From: Altericroceibacterium endophyticum
GTDB taxonomy: Bacteria; Pseudomonadota; Alphaproteobacteria; Sphingomonadales; Sphingomonadaceae
Reading direction: 5' to 3'
Assembly: GCF_009827595.1 (NCBI RefSeq)
Contig: NZ_WTYT01000001.1
Location: 682,001-746,000 of the forward strand
Length of the DNA stretch: 64,000 bases
The position numbers were made by a program, and so were the translations under genes. Positions 8,880 through 18,641 of this stretch are shown here, in pieces. The notes under the pieces were generated by a model that made no database searches, was not told the origin of the DNA, and worked only from the letters and a program-made list of their open reading frames with translations. Numbering within the stretch: position 1 is the stretch's first letter; each line of letters starts with the position of its first letter.

Positions 8880-9180
8880 AATATCGGCCATCGAAAAACC
8901 GTCGCGGGCTGAAACCGGTGATCCGCCAGCGGGAGAGACAAACGAACGGAGTCTCCCAGCAGCTTCGAGAAAGCGGATCGCAAAGGCTGTCCGCGACATA
9001 CAAACTATCGACGCGAGATCGTTCATAAACCAGGAGCGCCCGGGAGCCGCGTGCATCGCTGTGACTACGACATGCACCCGGCTGTCCTGCAAGCCCTCCA
9101 ACAGCCCCCGAGCGCCTTGAAAGGCATCCGCGGAAACAGCGCAGATCCTAAAGGTGGCATTGAATCTCGGTAAAGCGCTT
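8880..9180 (-). pseudogene. AraC-family regulator remnant, frameshifted
   Basis: On the minus strand an open frame reads through HAAPGRSWFMNDLASIVC then MSRTAFAIRFLEAAG, a clear first helix-turn-helix of a cupin-type AraC regulator. Just after 'EAAG' the homology jumps to another frame, which reads ETPFVCLSRWRITGFSP and matches the usual 'GxTPxxYLxRWR' continuation. The second helix-turn-helix is missing and the sequence upstream of 'QDSRV' is degenerate with no proper start. This is a truncated, frameshifted relic and it accounts for most of the gap between the EAL gene and the TolC gene. Confidence 0.75.
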
Positions 9181-9249
9181 CAATTTCGGCCACTCAACCA
9201 ACCGTGACCTGATCCAGAAATCTGCCTTTCTTATTGGCGATCCATTACG

Positions 9250-10518
9250 TCAGCCCAGAAAGGCCGCACGATCTAGGTGGCCGGTCGCCCTTAGCAGTGC
9301 GGCCTGCGCCACAAGGACGTCGCTGCGGGCACGGGCCAGGGCGAGCTGCGCGGCGCGATAGCTCTGTTCGGCGAGCAGAATGTCGATCGTCGAGCGCAGG
9401 CCAAATTCATATTCCGCCCGCACGCCGTCGAGCGCGATTTGCGCAGCAGCCAGCCCGTCCCGGCTCGCCTCCTCGCGTTGTCCGGCGGCCTGAAGCGTGG
9501 CCCAGGCCGTTTCGACCGAGCGCATCGTCTCGCGCAGCTCGGCTTGCACGGCGTAGCGATCGGCACGGGTCGTCGCTTCCGCCTCGCGCACTCGCGACGC
9601 CACCATCCCGCCGGTCAGCAAGGGAATGTGCAACGTTACGCCGACGCTTGCGGCATTGTCGTAGCCCCTCAGGTCTCCGCTCGTTTCCCGCACGCCGCGG
9701 CCATAGGTCCCCGCAGGCGCGACACTCGGCGCGCCGTCTGCGCGGGCGCGGTCGATCCGGGCTTCGGAAGCATCGACGATGCGCAGGCGTTCCAGCAGCC
9801 GCGGATTGGCCAGCTCCGCCGCCGCGCGCGCATCGGCGATGTCGGCAGGAAGCCTCGCGGGCGGCGGCACTTCGGCTTCCAGATCGCCCGGATCCTCGCC
9901 CACCACTGCGCGATATGCGGCGCGGGAGCTGGCCAACGCGGCTTCGGCATCGGCGAGATTGGCGACGACGCTCGATCGCTGCGCCTGCAATTGCGCGACG
10001 TCGGTCTTAGTCGCCTGTCCCAGATCGAAGCGCGATTGCGCCTCACCCACCTGCCGGTCGAGCCGTTCGATCCCGATCCGCGCGACCTCGACCGCCTGCT
10101 GCGCAAACAGCAGGTCGGCATAGGCCGCGACCACGCTTTGCAGCACTGCCGCCTCGCTGTCGCGCAAAACCTGTTCGCCCGCTGCGACATCGGCGGACGA
10201 GGCGCGCACGGCGGCAGAGACGCGTCCGCCGGTCCAGATCGGCATCGCCGCCTGCAGATCGGTGCTGCCTGCGCTCCCGTAACCGAGATCGTCATAGCCG
10301 CCATTGGCGGTGGCGGAGAGAGTCGGACGACCTTCGGCTCGCGCCTGTTCGGGTGCCTCCTCCAGCGCTTCCTGCCGGGCCTGCGCCTCGGCCAGCGTGG
10401 GGTTGGTCGTATAGGCTGCCGCAATCGCATCGCGCAGCCTCTCGGCGTGCACTGGGGCCGTGCAGAGCAGAGCTGCTCCGCCGAGCAAGGCGGCTCTCGT
10501 GATGATACCCCTAGTCAT
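9250..10518 (-). CDS. TolC-like outer-membrane efflux protein
   Basis: Outer-membrane channel of 422 residues with a signal peptide ending at about residue 25 (ALLCTAPVHA). Long Ala/Gln/Glu-rich coiled-coil segments occur twice (the duplicated OEP fold), with the typical 'RYAVQAELRETMRSVETAWATL' and 'LDGVRAEYEFGLRS' type segments. It is the last gene of the leftward operon adaptor-ATPase-permease-TolC, and its start overlaps the permease stop by 8 bases. It should form the outer-membrane exit of that tripartite exporter. Confidence 0.92.
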   Translation of the reverse strand: MTRGIITRAALLGGAALLCTAPVHAERLRDAIAAAYTTNPTLAEAQARQEALEEAPEQARAEGRPTLSATANGGYDDLGYGSAGSTDLQAAMPIWTGGRVSAAVRASSADVAAGEQVLRDSEAAVLQSVVAAYADLLFAQQAVEVARIGIERLDRQVGEAQSRFDLGQATKTDVAQLQAQRSSVVANLADAEAALASSRAAYRAVVGEDPGDLEAEVPPPARLPADIADARAAAELANPRLLERLRIVDASEARIDRARADGAPSVAPAGTYGRGVRETSGDLRGYDNAASVGVTLHIPLLTGGMVASRVREAEATTRADRYAVQAELRETMRSVETAWATLQAAGQREEASRDGLAAAQIALDGVRAEYEFGLRSTIDILLAEQSYRAAQLALARARSDVLVAQAALLRATGHLDRAAFLG

Positions 10519-12937
10519 GGCGCAGCGCCCATGCCGGAGCGGTGCGGCTTGCGCGCAGCGACTGGCCCAGCACTGTCAGCACCGCAATCGCGATGGCGAC
10601 AAGGCTGGCCCCCACGAAATAGAGCGGCGAGAGCGCGATCCGATCGTCGAAGCCCGCCAGCCAGGTCCGCATCGCGAAGTAGGCGAGTGGCCATGCGATC
10701 AGGTTTGCGATCAGCACGGGCCTCATGAACTGGCCGACCAGCAGTTTGACGATATCGGTTGCCGAGGCGCCGAGCGACTTGCGGATGCCGATCTCCTTCA
10801 CCCGCCGCGCAGTGTTGAACGAGGCGAGACCCCACAGGCCGACCATCCCGATCAGCACTGCAAACCCGGCACCGATGGCGAACAGGCGGGTGGCACGCTC
10901 GTCATCCTCGTAAAACTGGATCAACTGTTCGTCAGCGGTCTGGGCATCGAAAGGAACCTGCGGGACTATTTTTTGCCAGATCTCCTCGAGCTGCTCGTGA
11001 AAGGCGCGCGGATCGCCGGTAAAGCGAATCGACGCGACTATATTCCCGGTGCGGAGAGGATCAGCGTAGTAGTAATAGATCGTCGGATCTGTGGGGGCGC
11101 GTGGCCCGAAGAAGCTCAGATTGTCGACCACCCCGATGGTGGTACGCAGGTGATCTCCACCCACCGTCTTTCCAACGGCGTCGTCCGGGCTGTCGAAGCC
11201 TAGGACGCCCACTGCCTGGCGGTTGATGAGGACATTGTCCGGCTGACCCTGCGCGGTGTTTGCTCTGTCGTCGGCGGTGCGTCCGTCAAACAAGCGGCCG
11301 GCGATCAGGCGGGGAGCATAGACTTCGAAGAAGTCCGGACCGACGATTTCCCAGATCACCAACGGGCCATCTCCGGGAACGCCGGGCAAAGGAACATTAT
11401 CCGCGTTCCGCGTGCCGCTGCCTCCGACAACCGTGTTCGCCAGTGCCGCTGCGCGAACATTCGGCAATGCACGCACTTCCTGGATGAACGCGCGCGACTG
11501 GGTCGGATCGACCTGGCTGTCGCGCAGCGACATCACCGTCATCAACCCCTCGCGCTGGAAACCGGTATCGGCGTTGCGGACATGCTGCGTTTGCGCGACC
11601 AATACGCCGGTGCCGATCAGAAACGCGATGGCGAGGCCGAATTGCAGCACCACCAGCGCTTCTCGTACCCGCGTCCCGGCGCGACCTCCCCCTGGGGAGC
11701 GCGAAGAGGCGAGGACCGCCGCCGGCTGGTAGCGCGACAGGACGAGCGCGGGGTATATTCCTGCCAGGAATCCCGCAACCAGCGTGAGAAGGACCAGCGC
11801 GGGAACGACCAGCGCATAGGGAATGGTGAGCGACAACCCACCTGCTGCGTTGATCAGCGGCAATCCGAGTTCGGCGAGGATCAGGCCGAGCAGGCTGGCG
11901 AGCGCGACCATCAGCATCGCCTCTGCGAGGAATTGCCGCATCACCGCGCGCCGGTCGGCCCCGAGAACTTTGCGCATGGCGACTTCGCGGGCCCGCAAAC
12001 CTGCTCGGGCGGTTGCGAGATTGATGTAGTTGATGAGGGCGATGAGCAACGCGAAGGTGCCCACCAGGCCCAGCGTCACCAGCGTCATCTTCGCGCTCGA
12101 CGCGGCATTTCCGTTCGGCTCGAGATGCATATCGGTGACCGGCAACAAGACGAGGCCGAAGATATCGGAGGGCTTGTCACCCAGATAGGCACGGCCGCGA
12201 CGGTCGATGAGGGCGGGCATCGCCGCATCGAACCTCGCCGCAGCAGCCGGATTGCGAAAGCGCAGATAGGTCTGCAGCGAGCTATTGCCCCAATGATGCC
12301 AGTTGGAGTTGATCTCGCGCATGTTCTCCGGAAGCGGGATCAGAACGGATATCGTAAAATCGCTATTGTCGGGCAGATCCTTGAAAACGCCGGCCACGCG
12401 GTAGTTCTTGGGCTCCCACATCGACACCCTCAATGTCTGGCCCACGGGATCGCTCTGACCGAAATAGCGCTTTGCTGCACTCTCGCTGATCAGCGCCGCA
12501 TCAGGCTTGGCCAGAGCGCCGTCTTTATCGCCTGAGATCATCGGGAGATCGAACACCTCGAAGAAGGATGGATCAACCATGGCGACGTCTTCGGTGACGG
12601 CGGTGTTGCCGCGCTGGACGATCCCACCGTGTTTACCCCCCATGATCCGGGTGCCGACAAGATCGGGAAAATCCTCGCGCAGCTCATCCAGCAACCCGCC
12701 CATCGTTTCGACGTAGCGGCCCGCAAAGGGGCTCGACTGATCCTTCCAATCGGATTGGATAGCGTAGATCTCGTTATGGTGAGGCAGCCAGGTTTCGAAA
12801 CTCGTCTCGAACCGGACATAGAGGCCGAGCACGATGAACACGGCGATCCCGATCGCCAGCCCGCCGATATTGAGCGCGGCGTAGAGCTTGTGCCGGGTTA
12901 GCGAGCGATAGAGCGAAAGCAGGGCGAAACGGTTCAT
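10511..12937 (-). CDS. MacB-like double FtsX ABC permease
   Basis: ABC exporter permease of about 808 residues. It has an N-terminal membrane helix (~14-36), a MacB-type periplasmic core domain, a first FtsX membrane block (~285-420, with LRAREVAMRKVLGADRRAV), a second periplasmic domain and a final FtsX block (RVKEIGIRKSLGASATDIV). This is the double-length 'two MacB_PCD + two FtsX' form with about eight helices, unlike E. coli MacB, in which the ATPase is fused. The separate ATPase gene ends 13 bases upstream. The ATG at 12937 begins MNRFALLSLYRSL; an in-frame start at 12961 overlaps the previous gene and is less likely. Substrate unknown. Confidence 0.9.
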   Translation of the reverse strand: MNRFALLSLYRSLTRHKLYAALNIGGLAIGIAVFIVLGLYVRFETSFETWLPHHNEIYAIQSDWKDQSSPFAGRYVETMGGLLDELREDFPDLVGTRIMGGKHGGIVQRGNTAVTEDVAMVDPSFFEVFDLPMISGDKDGALAKPDAALISESAAKRYFGQSDPVGQTLRVSMWEPKNYRVAGVFKDLPDNSDFTISVLIPLPENMREINSNWHHWGNSSLQTYLRFRNPAAAARFDAAMPALIDRRGRAYLGDKPSDIFGLVLLPVTDMHLEPNGNAASSAKMTLVTLGLVGTFALLIALINYINLATARAGLRAREVAMRKVLGADRRAVMRQFLAEAMLMVALASLLGLILAELGLPLINAAGGLSLTIPYALVVPALVLLTLVAGFLAGIYPALVLSRYQPAAVLASSRSPGGGRAGTRVREALVVLQFGLAIAFLIGTGVLVAQTQHVRNADTGFQREGLMTVMSLRDSQVDPTQSRAFIQEVRALPNVRAAALANTVVGGSGTRNADNVPLPGVPGDGPLVIWEIVGPDFFEVYAPRLIAGRLFDGRTADDRANTAQGQPDNVLINRQAVGVLGFDSPDDAVGKTVGGDHLRTTIGVVDNLSFFGPRAPTDPTIYYYYADPLRTGNIVASIRFTGDPRAFHEQLEEIWQKIVPQVPFDAQTADEQLIQFYEDDERATRLFAIGAGFAVLIGMVGLWGLASFNTARRVKEIGIRKSLGASATDIVKLLVGQFMRPVLIANLIAWPLAYFAMRTWLAGFDDRIALSPLYFVGASLVAIAIAVLTVLGQSLRASRTAPAWALRHD

Positions 12938-12950
12938 CTTGGCACCCCTC

Positions 12951-13631
<681 letters not shown>

Positions 13632-13648
13632 GAGATGTATCCCTCTTC

Positions 13649-14944
13649 TCAGCGGATATTGATGGTGTCGCCCTTCACCCGGGCGAGATTACTGGTGACG
13701 ATGCGCTGGCCCGGTTCGAGGCCCGACAGGATTTCGACCTGGCGCGGATTGCGGCGACCAATGGTGATGGCGACCCGGTGGGCATGCTTGCCGTCTGGAT
13801 CGACCACGAACACCGAAGAGCCGCCCTCGGTCAGCCACCCTCCGGCAGGCGCGATCAGCGCAGGCTTTGCCGCGCCCAGCGTGATCCGCACGTCGAGGGT
13901 TTGCCCGCGATTGAGATCCTGTTTCGGCAGCTGTTCAAAGGTCAGTTCGCCCCGGAAGCGACCATCGGTGACGGTCGGCAGGACCTTGGAGACGGTCAGC
14001 GTCGCACCGCCGGAGGTGGCCGCTTTCTGGCCGACTTCGACCCGGCCGAGGTAATATTCGTCGACATCCGCCTCCAGCTTCCACGCGCCTTCGCTGTCGA
14101 CTTGTCCGGCGGGGTCACCGGGCGCGAGGGTCTGGCCCGGCTGAAGCGTGAAATTGGTCAAACGGCCCGCCATCGGGGCGCGGATCGTCAGCGCATCGAG
14201 ACTGCCGCGCACGGCGGTGAGATTGCTCTGCAACCGTGCGCGGGTCGCATCGAGCATCTGCCCCTGCCTTGCGGTGATCCCCGCTTCGGCCGCGCGCCCG
14301 CTTTGCAGCTGGGCGAGCCGCTGACTCTGGTAATCGACCTCTTCCTGATAGCTCTTCACCCCGGCATCGGAGACGAAGCCCTTGTCGTGCAGCTGCTGGC
14401 GGATATCGAGCTCGCGGCGGGCGCGCACCAGATCATATTCGGCCGCCGCCACCTGCCCCGCCCGATCGACCCGCGAACGTTGGATAGCGAGGTTTTCGCC
14501 CGCTACGCCGCCGAGCTGGCTGGCGATATGGGCCTCCTGGCTGAGCACGGTAAGTTCGAGATCGGGATTGGCGAGGCGGGCGAGCGGTTGGCCTTTGGTG
14601 ACCAGCGCGCCGTCCTGCACGAACAGGTCTTCGACCTGGCCCCCACTCATCACGCCGACCAGCGTGGTCGTTGCGGGAACCACGCTTGCGCGAACCGGAA
14701 GATAATCGTCGAAAGCGGCGCGGGTCACTTCGCCGGTCTGAATGTCGCCGGCATCGACATTGGTCGATCCGCTGGCGGGGATCGCGCGCCAACCGACAAT
14801 GCCAATCGCGACCACTGCGAGGGCGATCAGCAAACGCTTGTCGCGCCACAATGGGGCTCTCTTCCTTTCGACCCTGCGGTCCATCGCGGCACCGGGAGCG
14901 GGCGTGGACAAACTGTTGGACTGTTCGGCTGTGTGCGTCATCAT
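13649..14944 (-). CDS. HlyD/MacA-like periplasmic adaptor
   Basis: First gene of the MacAB-TolC-like operon. 431 residues: a short cytoplasmic N-terminus, one membrane anchor (~34-52, LLIALAVVAIGIVGW), a biotinyl-lipoyl half motif (VEDLFVQDGALVTKGQPLARL), a coiled-coil hairpin (~150-250, including LAQLQSGRAAEAGITARQG), the second lipoyl half (IRAPMAGRLTNFTLQPGQTL) and a beta-barrel/membrane-proximal domain at the C-terminus. It should link the FtsX permease to TolC across the periplasm. The gene is divergent from the two-component genes; only 42 bases separate the two starts, so one shared control region is likely. Confidence 0.92.
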   Translation of the reverse strand: MMTHTAEQSNSLSTPAPGAAMDRRVERKRAPLWRDKRLLIALAVVAIGIVGWRAIPASGSTNVDAGDIQTGEVTRAAFDDYLPVRASVVPATTTLVGVMSGGQVEDLFVQDGALVTKGQPLARLANPDLELTVLSQEAHIASQLGGVAGENLAIQRSRVDRAGQVAAAEYDLVRARRELDIRQQLHDKGFVSDAGVKSYQEEVDYQSQRLAQLQSGRAAEAGITARQGQMLDATRARLQSNLTAVRGSLDALTIRAPMAGRLTNFTLQPGQTLAPGDPAGQVDSEGAWKLEADVDEYYLGRVEVGQKAATSGGATLTVSKVLPTVTDGRFRGELTFEQLPKQDLNRGQTLDVRITLGAAKPALIAPAGGWLTEGGSSVFVVDPDGKHAHRVAITIGRRNPRQVEILSGLEPGQRIVTSNLARVKGDTINIR

Positions 14945-14986
14945 GTGTCCAGTATCGCCGAACAGGGCTAAAAGACCTAAGTTGCT

Positions 14987-16309
14987 ATGATTAAAAGAGA
15001 ATCTATCCGCGCCGCCGCAGCTGACCGTCCGTCGCCGGACACAGTGTCCGCAAATGGACAGCAGGACGAGGCGTCAAGCGCAAAACCCGGTCTGGCGATT
15101 CTGCTGATCGATGATCGGCCCGAGGTTGCCAGCGCAATGGAGATCGCTTTCCGCATGGCCGGGCACAACCTCACTGTGACGCACGCCCCAGAAGAAGCGT
15201 TTTCGCAACTCGCACGGATGCGGTTCGACGCAATCGTGCTCGATCTCAATTTCACGCCGGGCAAGAGCGACGGCAAGGAAGGCCTCGCCTGCCTCGATCG
15301 GATCATGGCGGAGAACCCGGCGGCGTGCGTCGTCGTCCTGACCGCGCATGGCGGTGTCCGCATGGCCGTCGCCGCGATGCAGGCGGGCGCACGCGATTTT
15401 GCTGTCAAGCCGTGGAACAACGCCGATCTGATTGGGAAGGTTGAAGCTGCGGTGTCGCGCGAACCCGCTGGCGCGAGCGCGATCACACCCGGTATCGATC
15501 AGAGTGTTACGCTTACGCCTGCACGCATTCTTGGCGAGAGCACCCGCATCGAAGAGCTACGTCAGCTGATCCGGCGGGTCGGGCCGACAATGGCCGGGGT
15601 CACAATCACCGGCCCGTCGGGCTCTGGGCGAATGCTCACGGCGCTGGCCGTCCATGCCGCTTCCGCCGACGCGCATAACGCGCCGCTTCGCATCGATCTG
15701 CGTGAAGAGCGCGCGCTCGAAGGAGTGGAGGACGCGGTGGGCAGCGTGATCTTGCGCTATCCAGATCGGCTCGACGAGTTGGCGCAGGACAGGCTTGCAG
15801 GGAAGCTCTCCGATCGCGCCCGTCCTATAGCGATCGCCGACCGGATCGATGCGCTTTTCCCTGCACTCCGCCGCCGGATCGCGACAATCGAGCTTCCCGT
15901 GCCATCGCTGTCGCAGCGCCGCGCGGATATCCCGCTTCTCGCTCGCCATTTCCTGAACGATGCAGCGGCCCGCTTCGGACGCGCCGCACCACAGTTGACC
16001 GAAGCGGTTGAAACCGCTTTGCGCGAGGCAGATTGGCCCGATGAGGCGCGTGGTCTCGCCGCAGAAATGGAGCGTGCCGTACTTCTATCGGATGATGGGA
16101 CGATCGATACCGGCACTCTGTCGATCGGTGGGCGTCCCGCTGCCGCTCCTGCCGAAGAGGACACACCCAGCTACGATCTCGGCCGGACCGAAAAGGCGAT
16201 CATTGCCGCCGCGCTGGCCGAGCATCACCACAATGTCAGCCATGCGGCCAAGGCACTGGGGCTCAGCCGCGGTGCGCTGTATCGGCGAATGGAGCGCCAC
16301 GGGCTATGA
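14987..16309 (+). CDS. NtrC-like response regulator lacking GAFTGA
   Basis: 440 residues: a receiver domain (~36-155) with phospho-acceptor Asp86 and Lys141, a shortened AAA-like domain (~175-385) and a C-terminal Fis-type helix-turn-helix (HHHNVSHAAKALGLSRGALYRRM). The AAA part has only a weak P-loop (GPSGSGRM) without the usual Lys-Glu/Asp, and I see no GAFTGA loop for contacting sigma-54. It therefore probably works with the housekeeping polymerase, like other degenerate NtrC-type regulators. Co-translated with the kinase gene (ATGATG overlap) and divergent from the MacAB-TolC-like operon, its likely target. Confidence 0.88.
   Translation: MIKRESIRAAAADRPSPDTVSANGQQDEASSAKPGLAILLIDDRPEVASAMEIAFRMAGHNLTVTHAPEEAFSQLARMRFDAIVLDLNFTPGKSDGKEGLACLDRIMAENPAACVVVLTAHGGVRMAVAAMQAGARDFAVKPWNNADLIGKVEAAVSREPAGASAITPGIDQSVTLTPARILGESTRIEELRQLIRRVGPTMAGVTITGPSGSGRMLTALAVHAASADAHNAPLRIDLREERALEGVEDAVGSVILRYPDRLDELAQDRLAGKLSDRARPIAIADRIDALFPALRRRIATIELPVPSLSQRRADIPLLARHFLNDAAARFGRAAPQLTEAVETALREADWPDEARGLAAEMERAVLLSDDGTIDTGTLSIGGRPAAAPAEEDTPSYDLGRTEKAIIAAALAEHHHNVSHAAKALGLSRGALYRRMERHGL
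15036..15050. promoter_or_regulatory. perfect palindrome near divergent promoters
   Basis: CGGACAC-A-GTGTCCG is a perfect 7-1-7 palindrome inside the first codons of the response regulator. It overlaps a second inverted repeat, TGTCC-N6-GGACA (15046-15060), and a GTGTCC half site lies near 14945. The clustering around the divergent starts suggests a binding site, possibly of the response regulator itself; no experimental consensus is known to me. Confidence 0.45.
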
Positions 16310-17454
16310 TGCTCTACCATCGGCGCGGATGGCGAGCGGCGGCGCTGGGCGTTGCGCTGCTCGCCAGTGCGCTCGTCGCGGCCTTCGCTTGGGACAGCGG
16401 GCGCTGGGCGCTCCTGACCGGAGCAACACTGGTGGGGCTCTGGGCTCTGACACTTGCCTGGTGGAATGCCGCGCTGGTCCCCTCGCGCCCCCCGGAAAGA
16501 CGCAGCGATGCAGACGACGAGGATGCCGCGGTGCACCGCCTTTTGCTCGATGCCGCCCCCACTCCGCTGCTTGCCATAGATCGCGATACCGCCCGTGCGC
16601 TTAACCGCGCGGCGCGGACGATATTCGCTTGTGATGACCGCATTCTTCCTGTGCCTGCTGCGTTGCTCGATCCTTCGGCGCCGACATTGCGCCACGAGGG
16701 ACGCCGGTGGCGGATCGACCGGGTTGAGGCCTCTTCGGGAATGACGGTCGCCGCACTGATCGATGTCGAGCGCGAAGAACTGGCCGCCGAAGCGCGCGCC
16801 AGCGCGGATCTGATCGAGGTGCTGGGCCACGAATTGCTCAACGGCCTTTCGCCGATCGTGTCATTGGCCGAGAGCGCGCAAACGGCAGCCGCTATGGAGC
16901 CAGTGGATACGGCGCTACTGGCGGAAATCCTCGGTCCACTCGCGCGCCGGGCCGACGGCCTGCAGCGCTTCGCCACGGATTACCGCGCGCTCGCGCGGCT
17001 GCCCGAACCGATCCTCACGCCAGTTTCGCTCGATCAGTTCGGACGGGATCTGGCGCAGCTTTTCGCCCGGCGCTGGCCGACCGTCGCGCTCACCACAGAA
17101 ATTGGAAATGTGGGCGAGTGGAGGATGGATCGCGATCAGATACACCAGGCGGTCTGGGCCCTGCTCAACAATGCGGCCGAAGCCTCCATCGCCACCGAGC
17201 AACCACGCGTCACTCTATCGATGACATATGTAGAAAACCGGCTGGTGATTGCCATCGCCGATAATGGAGCGGGAGTGCAGCCGGAAAATGCAGCTTTCAT
17301 CTTCCGCCCCTTTCACACGACCAAGCCCGAGGGCTCGGGGATTGGCCTTTCACTCGCGCGCCAGATTGTGCGCGGCCATGGCGGATCGCTGGAACTGGCC
17401 GGGGCAACTCCCACCCTATTCCAGATCAACCTGCCAAGGGCCGTTGGTGGCTGA
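16306..17454 (+). CDS. sensor histidine kinase
   Basis: 382 residues: two membrane helices (~12-28 and ~35-55) with almost no periplasmic loop, a PAS-like linker (~75-150), an H-box with His175 (EVLGHELLNGLSPI) and a HATPase domain with N-box (LLNNAAEAS), G1 (IADNGAGVQP) and G2 (GSGIGLSLARQIV). The short loop suggests that it senses from within the membrane or by contact with a partner such as the exporter. Partner of the upstream NtrC-like regulator. It is convergent with the ABC-2 permease gene ending at 17535. Confidence 0.93.
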   Translation: MMLYHRRGWRAAALGVALLASALVAAFAWDSGRWALLTGATLVGLWALTLAWWNAALVPSRPPERRSDADDEDAAVHRLLLDAAPTPLLAIDRDTARALNRAARTIFACDDRILPVPAALLDPSAPTLRHEGRRWRIDRVEASSGMTVAALIDVEREELAAEARASADLIEVLGHELLNGLSPIVSLAESAQTAAAMEPVDTALLAEILGPLARRADGLQRFATDYRALARLPEPILTPVSLDQFGRDLAQLFARRWPTVALTTEIGNVGEWRMDRDQIHQAVWALLNNAAEASIATEQPRVTLSMTYVENRLVIAIADNGAGVQPENAAFIFRPFHTTKPEGSGIGLSLARQIVRGHGGSLELAGATPTLFQINLPRAVGG

Positions 17455-17534
17455 GGGATTGCTTCATCACCCCAACCCTACCGCAAAAGCATCCAAGTCG
17501 ATTTGGCTCATTCCGCTATCGTCAGTCGACTGGA

Positions 17535-18641
17535 TCAACCGGAGGTGGGAGAGCGGGATACGATCCGCTTGCCCGCCAGAACCACGCAGGTCGCGGCCAG
17601 CGCCAGCAGTATCCCCGCCGCCTCTCTGACCTCGTAAAGCGAAGCACCCATCTGGTTGAGCGGAACGAAGGTGTGCAAACCAGCTGTCGACGGGATCAGC
17701 CAGGCAATCGCGGCCACCACGGTTGGCATCTGGTTGAGCGGCCAAGCGGCACCAGTGAGAAAGAAGAACGGCACCGATGCGGGCGCGATAATCGCCATCG
17801 CCCGCTCGAACCGATCGAAGAAGCTGCCGAGCCCAAGGCCCAGAGCCGCGATGCAGATCACGAACACCGGGGTGATCGCGATCACACCGCCAATATTGCC
17901 GCCGACCGGAACCCCCTGAATCCAGAACGCCATTCCGAACAGAAACAGACAGGTCACCGCGCCTGCCGAGCTGAAGGCGGCCAGCGTGCCGAGATATTCG
18001 CTTAAGCCCATCCGCCAGGTTCCCTCGCGGCGTCGCCCCGCCATGAAGCTGGCGGCGCCGATCAGCAGCGTCTGCTGGATGATGACGACGGCGACGGCCG
18101 GGAAGACATAGTTCTTGTAGCCGCCTGTGAGGTTGAACAGCGGCTCGCTGACGATCGAGATCGGTGGGCCGGCTCGGGTCGCCTGGCTGGCGGGCGCGAG
18201 GCGGGTGACGGCCAGATTCTGGATCACGCCAGTAACCGCGTCGCGGATCGCGCTCGCCCGCACGAGGTAGGTCGCGTTCACCCAGACGCCCACACCCGAT
18301 CCGGGAGAACCCGTGCGCAGCTGCCGCCCCAGCCCGTCCGCGATCAGGATCACACCGTCCGCCTCGCCTGCGTTCATGGTCGCGCGGGCAGCCAGCATGC
18401 TGGTCTCGACGGCCTGCACCCGGATCGCACGTGTTGCATCGAGGTCGCGCACCATGGCACGGCTCAGCGTGCTGTCGTCCTGATCGACGACCACGACAGG
18501 CAGCTTCTGCGAGGTCTGCTGCGCGTAGGGCGCTGGATAATAGAAGGAATAGAGCAGCACTGCGAGCAAGGTCGTCGCGAGCAGTTCGCGCGATTTGAAG
18601 ATCGCCCGCCACGTTGCCAGAAAGGCTTTGCCAACGCTCAT
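17535..18641 (-). CDS. ABC-2 type permease, second of a pair
   Basis: 368 residues in the YbhR/YhhJ-like ABC-2 permease arrangement: one helix near the N-terminus (~22-40), a large periplasmic domain (~45-170, starting LPVVVVDQDDSTLSRAMVRDLDATRAI) and five to six helices in the C-terminal half. Last gene of the TolC-HlyD-permease-permease operon; its ATG overlaps the stop of the first permease (ATGA). The usual ATP-binding subunit is absent from this operon. Confidence 0.9.
   Translation of the reverse strand: MSVGKAFLATWRAIFKSRELLATTLLAVLLYSFYYPAPYAQQTSQKLPVVVVDQDDSTLSRAMVRDLDATRAIRVQAVETSMLAARATMNAGEADGVILIADGLGRQLRTGSPGSGVGVWVNATYLVRASAIRDAVTGVIQNLAVTRLAPASQATRAGPPISIVSEPLFNLTGGYKNYVFPAVAVVIIQQTLLIGAASFMAGRRREGTWRMGLSEYLGTLAAFSSAGAVTCLFLFGMAFWIQGVPVGGNIGGVIAITPVFVICIAALGLGLGSFFDRFERAMAIIAPASVPFFFLTGAAWPLNQMPTVVAAIAWLIPSTAGLHTFVPLNQMGASLYEVREAAGILLALAATCVVLAGKRIVSRSPTSG

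Noticed and set aside
9439-10728. 429-codon rightward open frame opposite the TolC gene
   Set aside because: Arg-rich, low-complexity translation with no homology; the leftward TolC protein with signal peptide explains the region.
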